DNA of 64,000 nucleotides from Myrica gale. Taxonomy: Eukaryota > Streptophyta > Magnoliopsida > Fagales > Myricaceae. Below are positions 11,535-24,384 of the stretch, piece after piece (the first letter of the stretch is position 1; each line of letters starts with the position of its first letter). The notes beneath the pieces were generated by a model. That model did no database searches, was not told the origin of the DNA, and worked only from the letters and a program-made list of their open reading frames with translations. The position numbers and the translations under genes were made by a program. The stretch spans positions 25,676,501 through 25,740,500 of the forward strand of contig OZ005609.1 in the NCBI GenBank assembly GCA_963930655.1. Direction: 5' to 3'.

Positions 11535-12840
11535 CTCATTTCACAATTGACAAATCATCTTCTTTGTTTAAAAAAAAAAAAAGTTTCTTGGACTGTTTAT
11601 CTTGAGAAAGTCGGATGGTGGCGTACCATTAGCTTTAAGCACATGGTCCAGTCGGGGACAAAAAATATTTTTGAATATTTAGAAAATGATATTATAACAT
11701 TGAATATCTCTTCAAATTTGTGTCGTGATATATTATAATTACCAAAATTTAAAGAAATTTATGACTTGAGTAATTTTGTCTTATTAATAATTAAATAATA
11801 ATAATTAAAGCAAACGTCAATGCCCTACCGCTATGATTTGAAGTTATAATCTAATGGGATTTGATCGCAAGAGGATTAAATTAAGCAAGTGAAAGCATGA
11901 TTAAACCTTGCTTTAAAGTCACGATTCCTTAACATTGCAGATTCAACTAAGGATGATCAAGGTTTTTAATTACCCCACGACTTTTAGGGTCCATCTTCCG
12001 TTTGTCTCAAAGTCTCGTATTATTAAAGTAATGTGAGTTTTGTACTTGAGAGCTTACAAAATAAAGCGTTCTTTATAATTCTATCCTTATACTAGTATAT
12101 ACAAGTGTGTTCTATGAGTTGTATTTTTTCTCAATAATAAATATAAGTCTATAAATTAAACTATTTAATTCCTGTCTCACGTTTATTTTAATTTTAATTT
12201 TAATTTTAATTATTTGTGTTTGTCAGAAAATATAAAATTGTTATCTTCTCTTAAGCATGAAGCAAAATAGACCATATATATAACGTAAGAGAAAGGCGGG
12301 TACATGCATGCATCTCTGAATTCCAATCGCATAATTTGTCTTTTTTTGTATATTTGGGCTTTTATTAATTATAAAAATCCTGAAAAGGAAACGTTTATTT
12401 GCGAGGACACGTGCAGAGGTTGTGTTATCAAGGACGAATAATAACCCTCGCCACATGGGTTGCAGCTCCAGGGCACATTACTAACATCGTGTTTTGGTCA
12501 AAGAGGTCCCCACTCTCTGTACGTTTAGCAGCTTTTTTATCTCCCTTATCATAGCGGGAATTAATGATTCGAAGATCCGACAACTTGTTAACAACTGTTG
12601 AGCTGCGTGCATACAAATTTCCGAGTTTAGAAAAAAAAATAAAAAATAAGAAGTTGATACTCAACCGGACATTAGAGCCGTGCAAGTCCGGCGATAAAAC
12701 ACAACGGGTCAGTTTTAGATTGGACATGTTACTTAAAGAGAGTGCTAAGGAAAAAAAATGTTACTTAAGAGAGAGAGTGGTAGTATAAAATATAATATAT
12801 TTAACAAAATTTAAAGAGAGAGTAGTAATATAAAATATAG
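11535..12840. other. Intergenic, nothing recognised
   Basis: AT-rich; a short run of tandem TTTTAA units at 12186-12211. The short frames at 12241-12788 overlap on both strands and look random. Confidence 0.5.
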
Positions 12841-13818
12841 GGATACATGATATTTTGGTCCCTCCGATTTCGGTGAAAATCAAATTAGTCTCTTAACAAT
12901 TTTTTTCATCAATCGGGTCCCTGTAGTTTGCATAAAAATCAAATTAGTCCTTTATCAATTTTTTTCATCAATCGGGTCTCTGATTTTTACATGCTTTTAT
13001 ATTAAGTCATTCCGTTCAAATTCGTCCACTAACTTAACGGTAAGTGTCAACCTGATCTGCTCGGGATTGAGAGATGAGAGGATCGAGAGGCCCGAGCAGG
13101 TCGGACTGCTTGTGCTCGGGATGCTCGGACTACTTTTATATAGCCTTTGCAGGATGGCCTTGCTGCTTGGGCCTCTCGATCTGCTCATGCTCGGGATGCT
13201 CGAGCTGATTGTGCTCGGGATGTCGAGCTACTTGTGTTCTGGATGCTCGAACTGCTTTTATATAGCATTTGCGCGAGCGATTTTGCTGCTCGGGCCTCTC
13301 GATCTGATTGTGCTCAGGATGTCGGGTTGCTTTTGCTCGGGATGCTCAAGCTGCTTTTATATAGAATTTGTGCGCGCGGCCGACCTACTCGGGCCTCTTG
13401 ATCCTCTCCGCTCTCCATCCCGAGCAGATCAGGTTGACACTTACCGTTAAGTCAGTGAACGAATTAGGACGGAAAGACTTAATATAAAAGTATGTACAGA
13501 TCAGAGACCCGATTGATGAAAAAAATTGATAAGAGACTAATTTGATAGCAGCCCGACCTGCTCGGGCCTCTCGATCCTCTCAGCTCTTCATTCCGAGCAG
13601 ATCAGGTTGGCACTTACCATTAAGTCAATGGACAGATTTGGACGGAAGAACTTAATATAAAAGCATGTAAAGATCAGGGACCCGATTGATGAAAAAAATT
13701 GATAAATGACTAATATGATTTTCATGCAAACCACAGGGACCCGATTGATGAAAAAAATTGTTAAGGGACTAATTTGATTTTCACGCAAACCACAGGAACC
13801 AAAATATCATTTATCCCT
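12841..13818. mobile_element. Long inverted-repeat (foldback) element with internal repeats
   Basis: The left end (12841-13045) and right end (13440-13818) are reverse complements. The left reads GGGATACATGATATTTTGGT, and the right ends CAAAATATCATTTATCCCT. The sentences AATCAAATTAGTC and TTTTTTTCATCAATCGGGTC repeat twice in each arm. The right arm additionally holds an extra partial copy (13555-13690). The middle (13060-13430) has a GCTCGGGATGCTCG-type repeat in which TTTTATATAG recurs at about 13133, 13255 and 13355. Frames at 13067-13450 are translations of that repeat. No transposase. Confidence 0.75.
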
Positions 13819-13929
13819 AAAATATAATATATTTAATAAAATTCACAAAACGAACCTCTAAATCTCAAAAAATCATACATAAATATTAATATTTTTATAT
13901 TAAATTTCAACAATTCTTCACATAAAATT

Positions 13930-14371
13930 CAATACATTATTTTTTTTTAAAAAAATCTAACAAATCTTTTCTCTTCCTATTTTTTCACCAAATTTCAATA
14001 TTTTTTATTAATTTTTTTAACAATACATTCTTTTTTTTTAAAAAAAATCTAACAAATCTTTTCTCTTCCTATTTTTCACTAAATTTCAATATTTTTTTAT
14101 TAATTTTTTTTAAAAAAAATTACACTTTTCGCCCTCGATTATAAGATACTAGCACTTTGCACCCCATATAAATAAAATGCAATATAATTACTGGAGAAAT
14201 AAATTTATCAACATATTTTCTTTTACGAGTATATATAAATAATTAAAAAAAATTACACTTTTTCGCCCTCGATACTCGCACTTTGTACCCTATATAAACA
14301 AAATGCAATATAATTACTGGAGAAATAAATTTATCGACGTATTTTCTTTTGCAAGTATATATAAATAATTT
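13930..14371. repeat. Two adjacent tandem duplications, AT-rich
   Basis: A unit of about 100 bp containing TCTAACAAATCTTTTCTCTT is duplicated (about 13966 and 14048). Immediately after, a unit of about 130 bp is duplicated (14117-14247 and 14248-14371). Each of the latter copies has ATTACACTTTTYGCCCTCGA, AAATGCAATATAATTACTGG and AGTATATATAAATAATT. Confidence 0.75.
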
Positions 14372-14910
14372 ATAATTTTGGCTATTTCGTACGACCGGCT
14401 AGGTACCATCTTCAATATACGCACGGCCTCTGTCCTCTTACGGGTTAACAACCAATTTATAAACATATCTATCACTATCACATCTAAAACGGTATAAATT
14501 TCGAATTTATTTATATTTATATTTAGAAGAAAAAAGGGTACAAATTTTGAGGTGGCACTATATTATACTATCGTTTGACTTTTTATGTCATGTCATAAAG
14601 AGGTGAATGTAGGAGCTCTCGAAAAAGGAATTGGCCTAAATATCAATTTTATTTTCCCTTTAATATTATTTACGAAGAAAATGTAAACTAACTACCATCC
14701 CTAATTATAACCCACCAATCCTTCTTTTGAGTTTTATATATATATACACACACATACATTATACTTTATATCCTTTAAATATAATACAATTTATAATTTA
14801 AATCAATAACTACTAAATTTGACACGTTACCTCAACCTATCAATATGTTTATCCTTTGTATACTTCATGAGATGTTCTCACTTTTAAAATGAATAGTTAA
14901 ATATATTTTG

Positions 14911-15262
14911 CACCTTGTAACGGTAGGGTCTTGATATTTTGTATCCTAACATATTTTTATCACATTGCACCCATCAACTATTAATTTCAGACATTTTGCA
15001 CCCTTAATTAGAATTTTCTGTCAATTTGGATGAAAATTTATTTTTTAACCTCATAAAATGGTACTGCCAAAAAGTCATAAGGACACAATTGTCATTTTGC
15101 ATATTAAAAAATTATTTTTCATCCAAATTAACTAAAAATTTTAATAGAGAATATAAGTGTTTGAAATCAATAGTTGGTTGGTACAAATATAACAACAATA
15201 ATAGATTGAAGTGTAAAGTGTAAAAATCTCAATTGTTAGAGAGTGCGAAGTGAATTTATCTC
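14911..15262. mobile_element. Degenerate inverted-repeat element
   Basis: The left half reads CACCTTGTAACGGTAGGG...TTTTGCACCC and the right half returns as ...GAAGTGTAAAGTGTAAAAATC with central TTTTCATCCAAATTAACT against TCAATTTGGATGAAAA. Weak foldback structure, no coding content; boundaries approximate. Confidence 0.4.
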
Positions 15263-15440
15263 TAAAATCAATAATAAAAAAGGACACGTGACACATTATT
15301 AATGATTGAATTATGATATGTGATGTAAAGTGTAAACCAATTGGTAATTTGTGGTTTAACGTGTCAAGTTTGATAATTTAGAGGGTACATTATAAAATAA
15401 AAGGCAATTGAAGGGTATAAAGTGTATTTTGTTTATATTT

Positions 15441-17008
15441 TTTTAGTTATGAGAAAAAAGTAAATGTATATTACATGGAATATTCTCAACTGAGGCGACC
15501 ATAGTTAGAATTAGGAAAATGATCACATTCTCCTATATTCTTAGCCGCATAAAATTAGGATTTTTATAGCTTTCCAAACTATATTTACTCATTTAGAACT
15601 TCTACAATATGGACGGCTCCTGATTACTCTGGAAGGCATAAAAGCGTCTCTGCGCTCTTTTAAAGTAGTTCTGGTTGGAGGCATTTATGGATCTGGAACA
15701 GTCATTGTTGGTTGGTCAGTTGATTGGTTACCGTGCAAATTAGGTGAAATGTCATGAACAATTTGGTCATTCCATTCCATGCCCTTGGTTCTCCGACCTC
15801 TTTCTTAAGCGCGGTAGTTTTATTTCAAAGGCTAATAATAATTCTCAGCTCAACGGAGAAAAGCAACCAACGAAGAAAAAGAAGTGGACGACATAACCAC
15901 CTCTTGCTTCAGCTCGGAAGTTTTATACTCTGCAATTCCTTGAGAATCCGAGTCCCAGGAACTTCAGGAAGACCGGAATTTCACTGAGAAAGAGAGAGGG
16001 AAGGGGTACTTTGAGCTTCTCAGTTCTCAATCTCTTTCGGTCAAAAAAGTTTTCAACATATTTTGGAATTCCTGACCTGCATTTTTCACCTGACGTAGTC
16101 TCTCTGTTCTTGTACAAGGTGAGAGAATTTCGCAAATTTAGATGTTTTTTCCTTTCAAGTGGAAAGAACGTTTTGACATTCTCTTCCGTTGTAAACGTCT
16201 TTCCAAATTTTGGAGATTTTGACCTGCATTTTTCTTTTTGTCTGACTCTTTGTTTATCAAGCTCAACTTTTTTTTCTTCCTGTTGTTGAATTTTGGAGGT
16301 CGCAGTTGCACGAGGTGAGAGAACCTCATAAATGTAGACAAGTTTTCTTTCAAAGTGAAAACAACATTTCAGCTGTTGATTGTGACAATGCACACAAATT
16401 CTACGCCCGTGTTCGGTTCGGCTGTATAAAATATGTGGTTTTGATTATGAGTTGGATTTCTATTATATTTAAGAATCTTGCTTCTTCCTTTTTTTCACCC
16501 TCAATTGTTTATTCAGTTTCAAAAGCGTCCGGAGTTTAGATTTGGCATTGGGTCCTTCAGCTCCTATAACATCCAACCAAACACAGCATAGTTAGTATCC
16601 AAGTTTGTTGTAGTTCATGTAGTTTTTTTCCGTCGCAGGCCGAAAATCTGAGTTTGATTTTTAATTTGGATTCTTAAATCTGTTCAGATCTTCAGGAATT
16701 TCGTTAAAAGTCGACAAACACAAACTGTTAGATGTCTGTTTTTGTTTTTGGTTTTTGGTTTGTCCTATAGTATTCCGTTTTGGCGAATTCTGGTTAAGCT
16801 AAGCTGGGATTTTGTTGCACAGGGTCACAATTTAGAAAATCTACCGAAACCGCCAAAAACAAAACCTTAGTCGGGAAACCAAATCTATTCACATCTCAGA
16901 AGTCCTTTTCGGAGCTCGCACTGCACTTCACGATGAGGGAGTGAAGAATCTTCTATAGATGGCAAACATTCCTTGGAAATGACTGTGAATTCTCAATCCC
17001 CTAGGTAA

Positions 17009-17042
<34 letters not shown>

Positions 17043-17539
17043 TCCTATGTAACATTTGTTTTGCAATATGGGTAACATGTGAGGAAGACTCTGACAGTCT
17101 GTAATTGGGGACCGTCTTACAAAATATCCATTAAACTACACCACTCATTATTTGCTTCTCTTGGGGGGGGGGGGAGTTTGTTCGTATTATTGCTTACGTA
17201 TATTAACTTGAATACGTGAATTAAGAAAGTCAGACAAAGAACAAGAACAATGATACAAATGCTTGAGATGACACTCCGAACAAAATGTGTGGTTGAATTA
17301 GCATTGACAAATGATTAGGTCGTTGATGCAGACGGTGATTGTGGCTCAAAAGTTTGGATGGCCCTTTGTTCTGTACAAGCCCAACAACGCTTGCTCAGGA
17401 TTGAGGGAAAAAGCGAGGAGCTGAACAAAAGAGGCAATGATGGGTGGTCTTTATTGAATTCATTAATTTCTCGGTAGATGGTCTCAAGTGAAGTTTTGCT
17501 TGGAGGTGGGTTTTGGAAGAAGAGAGTAAAAGGTGAGAG
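15441..17539. other. Upstream region and probable leader of the kinesin gene
   Basis: No protein gene recognised. Between about 15830 and 16000 the sequence has the purine/CT-rich look of a 5-prime leader. From 16060 to 16360 there is a diverged duplication (GACCTGCATTTTTC at 16074 and 16221; GGTGAGAGAA at 16119 and 16314). A (CT)14 run lies at 17009-17036 and a G run at 17165-17175. An intron in the leader is likely but its splice sites cannot be fixed by eye. Confidence 0.4.
17009..17036. repeat. (CT)n microsatellite
   Basis: Uninterrupted CT repeat about 500 bases before the kinesin start codon. Confidence 0.95.
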
Positions 17540-20500
17540 ATGGGAGCAGCTGGTGGAGAGGAGCTAATGCAAGGGCCAAGTGACCGCGAGGAGAAAATAT
17601 TTGTTTCAGTTAGGCTGAGGCCATTGAATGAGAAGGAGATTCAAAGGAATGACGTGTCGGAGTGGGAATGCATCAATGACAATACCATCATATACAGGAA
17701 TAACCTTTCAGTTTCTGAGCGCTCCATGTACCCAACTGCCTATACATTTGGTAAGAAAGTGCTAAATTACATTTTAGTATGCCCTAATCAAATTGTGTCA
17801 ATTATAAAATACCATTGATGCAGGCATCTTTCTTTGCCAGAAGATATAATAACACTTGATTTGGATTGTGCCCAATTACACTCATTTAGTCCATAATCCG
17901 GATCCAATTTCAGTAGCTTAATATTTCTCTGAGATCCTTGTCTTTGTTTTCTCTGTGCAATTCATTGTGTCTATGTTGATTCTACTTTATCCCATCTTTC
18001 GGTTAAACTTGGCCATACTGGTATGATAAACTCTTTCCAGATGTTAAGTTGAGTTTCATGTTGGTCTGTTGTTTGTTATAAAAGCATTTGATTTAGATAA
18101 TATGGTTACCATCTCTGACATGGACTTAATTTTTAAATTTGCTACCCTCCTGATCTGTGTTTTTGGTTACTTTTGGTTCCAGACAGAGTATTTAGGAGTG
18201 ATTGCTCCACAAGGCAGGTATATGAAGAAGGAGCCAAGGAAGTTGCACTTGTAGCTGTCAGCGGTATAAATGGTGAGTACGCGCATTTTTTTTTTCTCGT
18301 TACACCATTGTTCCTGTCTCATGAACTTTCCTTGAAGATGGTATTCTTTTGCTTTTCACGTTAATTCTTCTGATAATATGTTTTTCAGCAAGTATTTTTG
18401 CATATGGTCAAACAAGCAGCGGAAAGACATATACCATGAGTGGAATTACTGAGTATACTGTCGCGGATATATATGACTACATAGAGCAGGTAACTGAAAA
18501 CATTAATATTGGTTTCCCTTATCGTCAATCATGGATTTCATTTTTTCCATGGGTTCCATCAATTTGACTAGATGATGTGGATTTGTAGCACAACGAAAGA
18601 AACTTCCTTTTAAAGTTCTCTGCAATGGAGATTTACAACGAATCCGTCAGGGACCTCCTAAGTACAGATAATACCCCGTTAAGACTTCTTGATGATCCAG
18701 AGGTGTATATCATTTTTGGTATGTTTTGAAGAACTGTATATGTAATCTTCGTTGAACTAATAGTTAGCTAATTTGGTAGAGAGGGACTACTGTTGAGAAA
18801 CTGACGGAGGAAACTCTGAGGGATTGGAACCATTTTAAAGAACTTCTATCAGTCTGTGAAGGTGAGGAATAACGATGTTCCAAGCTAGTCTCTTCCTTTC
18901 AAGAACGTGACTGCATATATAAGTAATGTCCTATTTCACTTTTGCAGCTCAAAGACAAATTGGGGAAACATTCCTGAATGAAGTGAGCTCCAGGTCTCAT
19001 CAGATTCTTAGACTGGTATGACTGGGTTATCGTTACAGAATCTGTAACTGTTAGCTGGTGCTTTTTCAAAATTTTCAACAAGTAGTGTGTTCTTGTCAGA
19101 CAATTGAAAGTTCAGCACGTGAGTTTCTTGGCAATGACAAGTCAAGCTCCCTTACTGCTACTGTGGTATGAAGCATTTACCTTTACATTATAATTTTTAA
19201 GGGAGAGGGGGGGAACAGTGGTTCAACTGGAATGAGCAACAACAATGACAACATCTTTTTTCCCTGGGTACAGAATTTTGTTGACCTTGCAGGAAGTGAG
19301 CGTGCATCTCAGTCATTAGCAGCTGGCGCAAGGTTAAAAGAAGGTTGCCACATAAATCGAAGCTTGTTAACTCTAGGAACTGTTATCCGTAAGCTCAGGT
19401 TCGCTGGTCAAGCTTGTATCTTTATTTTTTGCACTTTGTCTGACGCCACTATTATTTGTGTCCTGCCTCTGCCTTAAGTTTATTTGTATCCATTAATGCA
19501 TGGTCAGCAAAAGGATCGATTAGGAAACATGTCACTGGAGTCATTTAGGAGTTAGCAATTCAATGTAAGGTGATGCATTCAGTTCTAGTATATTGCTGTA
19601 GTTTTTTGATCACCTCCTGAATTGAATACCTATCTTTATGATTCAGTGCTAGTTTTATTACAGTTTTCAGTCTTTGTGATCCAATTTCTGCCATTGAATT
19701 TGATAACAGTTCATCAAGCCTTTTTATAAAATAGATAACGACTAATAACATATCTAGCATCTGCCTTCCAAATTTAAAGTGTTCCAGATTGTAGCCTTAC
19801 TGCTATAGTAAGGTTTTGTTCTCATCATGGACATATTGTGCCATTATCTAGTCTAGTGTAGTGTGACAAGTATTGACTATGGTAGTGATTGTCATGGCCT
19901 TTCCAGAAGTTATTGAAGTTGTCAATGTTATTGTAGTTTATAATCTTGTGCATGGATAGTTTTTATTTTCTATCTTTGGGTGTTTTCTTTTAGTCGTTAT
20001 GTCAAATGAAGCCCCTCATATAGAATGAATGATTACTATCTACAGCTAATATAGTTAACATTGTGTTTGGATGCAGCAAGGGAAGAAATGGACATGTTCC
20101 TTTCAGAGATTCAAAGTTAACCCGCATACTGCAGTCCTCTTTAGGAGGAAATGCTAAAACAGCCATTATCTGCACCATGAGCCCTGCACGAACTCACGTT
20201 GAGCAATCAAGAAACACTCTGCTCTTCGCGAGCTGTGCTAAAGAAGTGTCAACTAATGCACAGATCAATGTAGTCATGTCTGATAAAGTCTTGGTAAAGC
20301 ATTTACAGAGAGAATTGGCTCGATTGGAGGGTGAACTGAGAAGTTCAGGATCAACTTCTGTTGCATATGATTCTGCTGCATTACTTAGAGAAAAGGACCT
20401 TCAGATTGAAAAGGTAATCAACAGGCTTTTAGTATCATGTGTAGTTACTATTGGTGGTTTAGCATCAAAATAGAAAGAAAATTTTTTCGTCTTGTATGGA

Positions 20501-23475
20501 AAAATCCATACATACTGATGGAACCTCATAAGAGTTAGCAATCTTTGCATGCATCACGTGTTGGTTCAACTTTGTCGAGTCACATACAACTCAAAATCTA
20601 TCACCTATTTGTTTTCTTCTCGTTTAGATCTCTGAGGTAACTGCAAGGGTACACAAAGAATGATAATATCAGTTACAACTCTCAATACCGACCTTATCTT
20701 TCTCCTGATGCTTAACCTCAGCTTCAGTTATAAATAGGAGCGGACCCGATTATCCTGACCTGCTACAGAAATACACAAAATGGAGAGCAAAAGAGAAGGG
20801 TGGAACATAAGATTGATCTCCGTAATTTATACCAGAAAGGAAGACTATTTAGCTGATAGTAGAAGACCAAGAAAATATTTACTTGTTAAGTCAACCTTTG
20901 CCAGAAACTGGAAACCAATCAACCTGTGTATGCTGTTATCTGTCATAAAAGTTGAAAGGTCCTAAATGTTTCCGGTCTCTGATGCTCCTACAGAAGTTAT
21001 CTCCTTCCTCTTACTAAAATTGTCTGCATGTTCACGCTGAAGTTCTGTCATACACACTCAAAAACTGAAAAGCCACCGATTGACCTTTAAACAGTGAGGC
21101 TGAAATCTAGCCATGACTCTTTCTGTGTGTATTGACTGACCATGCCCGAAAAGAACCGCCCCCGGGGGGGGGGGGGGGGGGTTTACTGTGCCATATCTGT
21201 GATCTAACTATGACCTGATGCATGTGTTTAGAAGAAGCACATTGTACAGTCCTTGCCATTCCTGCGATGGGCTGAATTCTTTGGATATGTTTTTTCCTTT
21301 CCCCTCATGCAGCTGAAGAAAGAGATAAAGGAACTGGCTCTGGAACGAGACCTGGCTCAATCTCAGGTTAAGGATCTTGTACGACTGTTCAGCAATAATG
21401 AACCTGAATTAGTACTGGTATGTATGTTAATATATGCAAACATTTTTTCATCTTCATATACCTTACGATGTCCTTCATGCCCATCTTTCTTCAGGCAGAT
21501 CAAAATTACCATTACCCCAAATTGCGAGTTCGAACTTCATGGGACTTTGAAAATCAAATATCTGAAGCACCTGTCTTGGCAAATCCTCCCTGCCACGATG
21601 TTGGTATTGGATCATTTGATGCATCTCAATATTCAGAAGGACACAGTAGTAGTTCCAATGAGAACGTATTCCAACTTCCTGATTTCCAAGAGAATGTTTC
21701 ACAAACCCATTCCTCTCCACACTTCTCAGCTAGTCTTCCCAATCTTGTTGGAACAGATGAGTATCCAGAGGATACTGGAGAACAGACTGATGAAATATCA
21801 GAGGACTTTTGTAAGGAAGTTCGATGCATTGAGATGGACGTGCCAAGAATAAATAGATGTGTAGAGTCAAATATGTCAGACTCAAGCCCAAACAAATATG
21901 TAAGCTCAAATATGTCAGATTCAGGCCCAAACAGATACGTGAACTCAAATATGTTTGATTCAAGCCCGAACTACATGAACTCAGATATTTCATCTCCCAT
22001 AGCAAACACAGTTATCTCAGGAGTGACTGTGGATGAGAGGAGGGATAAAGCAAATCAAGAGTTGGGGTCGCCTCTTCTGAAGGAAGACCAAGAGTCAAAC
22101 AGCTTCCTTCCCGATTTAGTTTTTCCATCACCGAAAAAGCCATCTCCTTGGCCAATGGAAAATAGTATGCCTAGCTCTAGGTCCTTGGGACTAACTCGGA
22201 GTAAAAGTTGTAAAGCAAGTCTTATGAATAGTTTGTCTTTGCCTTGGTTTGAGAAGGTAGAAATGCATGAGAACACTCCGCCAATTGGATTTGAGAAAGA
22301 ATTCACCGGAAGACCTGAGGGACTTCAGATGAAACTTTCTGCGTTGAAATATGATGCCATCATTGACAGGTTATCAAGGAGTAACTCTCAGACTTCAGCA
22401 GGGAGTGCTGCTGTTGATGAGTCAGAGTCTAAAATGCAGGATGCCAAAATTTCAATTGACGAAAATAGTACCCACAGACCTACTTCAACTGCTGTGATAA
22501 ACGAAATGGCTGATTCTCAGTGTGAGAATCAACATGCTGATCATGTGGTGAGTATTGGTAAAATATCTATCATAGATGATCACATCCATGGCAAGAATTG
22601 CAAAATCTAGTTTACAATTAGTAGCATGGTCCATATCACTCTTAATTGGAATTTAAATCAGGAAGATTGGTTTCTTTTGAGACTCCAGCCACTGTTATTT
22701 GTTAACGTGGATTTTCATGCCTGGCAGGTACTGGGGATAGGACCAAAGCCAACAGCTTGCACAAAGAATGTAAAAGATGTTGGCTTGGACCCAATGCAAG
22801 ATGACATAGGAAGTACCTCAAAATGGCCATCAGAGTTTAAGAGGCTCCAAAAAGAGATTATCGAACTTTGGCATGTTTGCAACATATCATTGGTTCACAG
22901 GACCTACTTCGTCCTGCTATTTAAAGGTGACCCGGCAGATTCTATTTACATGGAAGTAGAGCTCAGGAGGCTTTACTTCCTCCAGGAAATATTTTCCCGA
23001 GGTTCTCAAACTGTGGAAGATGGTCAGACTCTTACACCGATTTCAAGGTAATGTTTCTTATCTTGTCTGAGAGTTTCCTGGTTTGCTAAAGTATTTTACT
23101 TCGTCGTTTTCATTAGAAGAAAGCAATTCTGCTTCTTTTGTGGACAGCATGAAGGCTCTACGACGTGAGAGGCAGATGCTGAGCAAGCAATTGCAGAAGA
23201 TGCTATCTAAACAAGATAGGCAGAACCTCTACCTTAAGTGGGGTATTGGGTTGACTACAAGGTATAGAAGATTACAGTTGGTGCACTGCTTGTGGACTGA
23301 CACTAGAGACATGGACCACATTGCAGAGAGTGCGAGTGTGGTTGCAAAGCTGGTGGGTTCTGTTGAGCCAGGGCAGGCTTTCAAGGAGATGTTTGGGCTG
23401 AACTTTGCACCCAGGCGCTCAAGCTTTAAATATTGTCGTTGGAAGCACAATGTGAAGCATCTTCTGTCAGCTTGA
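17540..23475 (+). CDS. Kinesin-7 family motor protein (NACK-type, KIN-7)
   Basis: Thirteen exons join in phase to 1007 residues: 17540-17750, 18183-18272, 18389-18489, 18589-18702, 18780-18861, 18948-19015, 19100-19165, 19274-19398, 20077-20413, 21313-21417, 21495-22547, 22728-23047, 23124-23475. The N-terminal motor domain (about 20-340) begins [15 protein letters not shown]. It has the P-loop GQTSSGKT (107-114), switch I NEVSSRSH (210-217) and switch II DLAGSE (248-253). [21 protein letters not shown] forms the neck/coiled coil, followed by a second coil ([14 protein letters not shown]). The C-terminal part from about W817 ([40 protein letters not shown]) is the DUF3490/NACK_C domain of plant KIN-7 proteins. 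Family members are plus-end motors acting in phragmoplast expansion and cytokinesis; the exact subtype is not settled. The last acceptor (AAAG at 23123) is inferred, because the first AG (23116) would shift the frame. Confidence 0.9.
21164..21181. repeat. Poly-G run in kinesin intron 9
   Basis: About 18 consecutive G following CCCCC, in the 899-base intron between exons 9 and 10; a likely length-variable site. Confidence 0.9.
21868..21982 (+). repeat. In-frame 42-bp tandem repeat in the kinesin stalk
   Basis: Three near-identical 14-codon units encode [26 protein letters not shown] and [12 protein letters not shown], preserving the reading frame. Located in the large exon 11 between coiled coil and NACK_C domain, a region expected to be disordered. 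Confidence 0.85.
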
Positions 23476-24008
23476 TCAAGATCCGCATACAGAAACTTCT
23501 TGTGGATTGGTGATTCCTACGGCTCCTTTTTATATGTTGTTGAGTACAAGTTCAAACACTTATTGAATTAATATTGTGTGTCTCAGTGCAGTCGATTGTA
23601 AGAAATCTTGTAAATTTGATCAGGTTAGAAATGCGTGTAACGGTAATGCTGATGCTTTCCTCGTTTCTTTGTAAAGTAGCCTTCTCTGATGACAATAATC
23701 AAGCCGGTGGCATGAGGGAATGTTGTAGGCGTTTATGTGCCACAGTCACTGCCACTGATGTTGAAGTTTCTTGATCTTATTCATTTTTTTTTCTCTTTTG
23801 GTCATTCTTTTCCTCAAATCCGTAAGAAAAAATGTGGACTTATATGCCTGTTCTTGACCACTTTGATTTTGGTATTGCCTTGGGAAGGTGGAATGGTGAA
23901 TATATACAAACGTTTAGGATGGGATGGGCAGGTTCACTGACACAGTGCAGGTCGTGTTAGGCTCGGTGCTCTCTTTCTTCTGAAAAGATACAGATTTTTC
24001 TTGATACT
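23476..24008. other. 3-prime flank of the kinesin gene
   Basis: Contains the probable 3-prime UTR; no other gene. Frames at 23574-23940 are not supported by any motif. Confidence 0.4.
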
Positions 24009-24202
24009 TCGGGAGCTGTTCAGTATACAAAAATCTTCAGGATTTTTTTGAATTCTTAGAATACAAAATATTCTACAACCAAACATCATTCTTAACACTA
24101 CATAAAAATAACTAAAACACGCATGTCAAAAAAGTTAACATCACCTAAAAATTTTTATAACACAAAAATTTTTCAAAATACACCAAAATCCAACAGCCTC
24201 TT
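24009..24202. mobile_element. MITE, AT-rich
   Basis: Left end GGGAGCTGTTCAGTATACAA and right end CAAAATCCAACAGCCTCTTA pair (GGAGCTGTT against AACAGCCTC reversed), enclosing ~190 bp of A-rich DNA with ACAAAAATTTTT words. Non-coding; superfamily not determined. Confidence 0.5.
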
Positions 24203-24384
24203 AGTTAATGCTGTCTGCCTGTCTTAGCTATTAGCTTTCCCTGCACTATATGTTTAGTCGTTGATAAATCATTGGCTCTTCAAGACCAGCTAGAATTCCT
24301 ACGCAACCTAGAAAGAGACCTCCCGAGGAGGACTCAAGTGACTCCGATGAGTCCAGTCATGTCATGTCATGTATGGGCTTTTCT

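Noticed and set aside
21475-22306. Minus-strand and alternative plus frames in kinesin exon 11
   Set aside because: Shadows of the kinesin coding exon.
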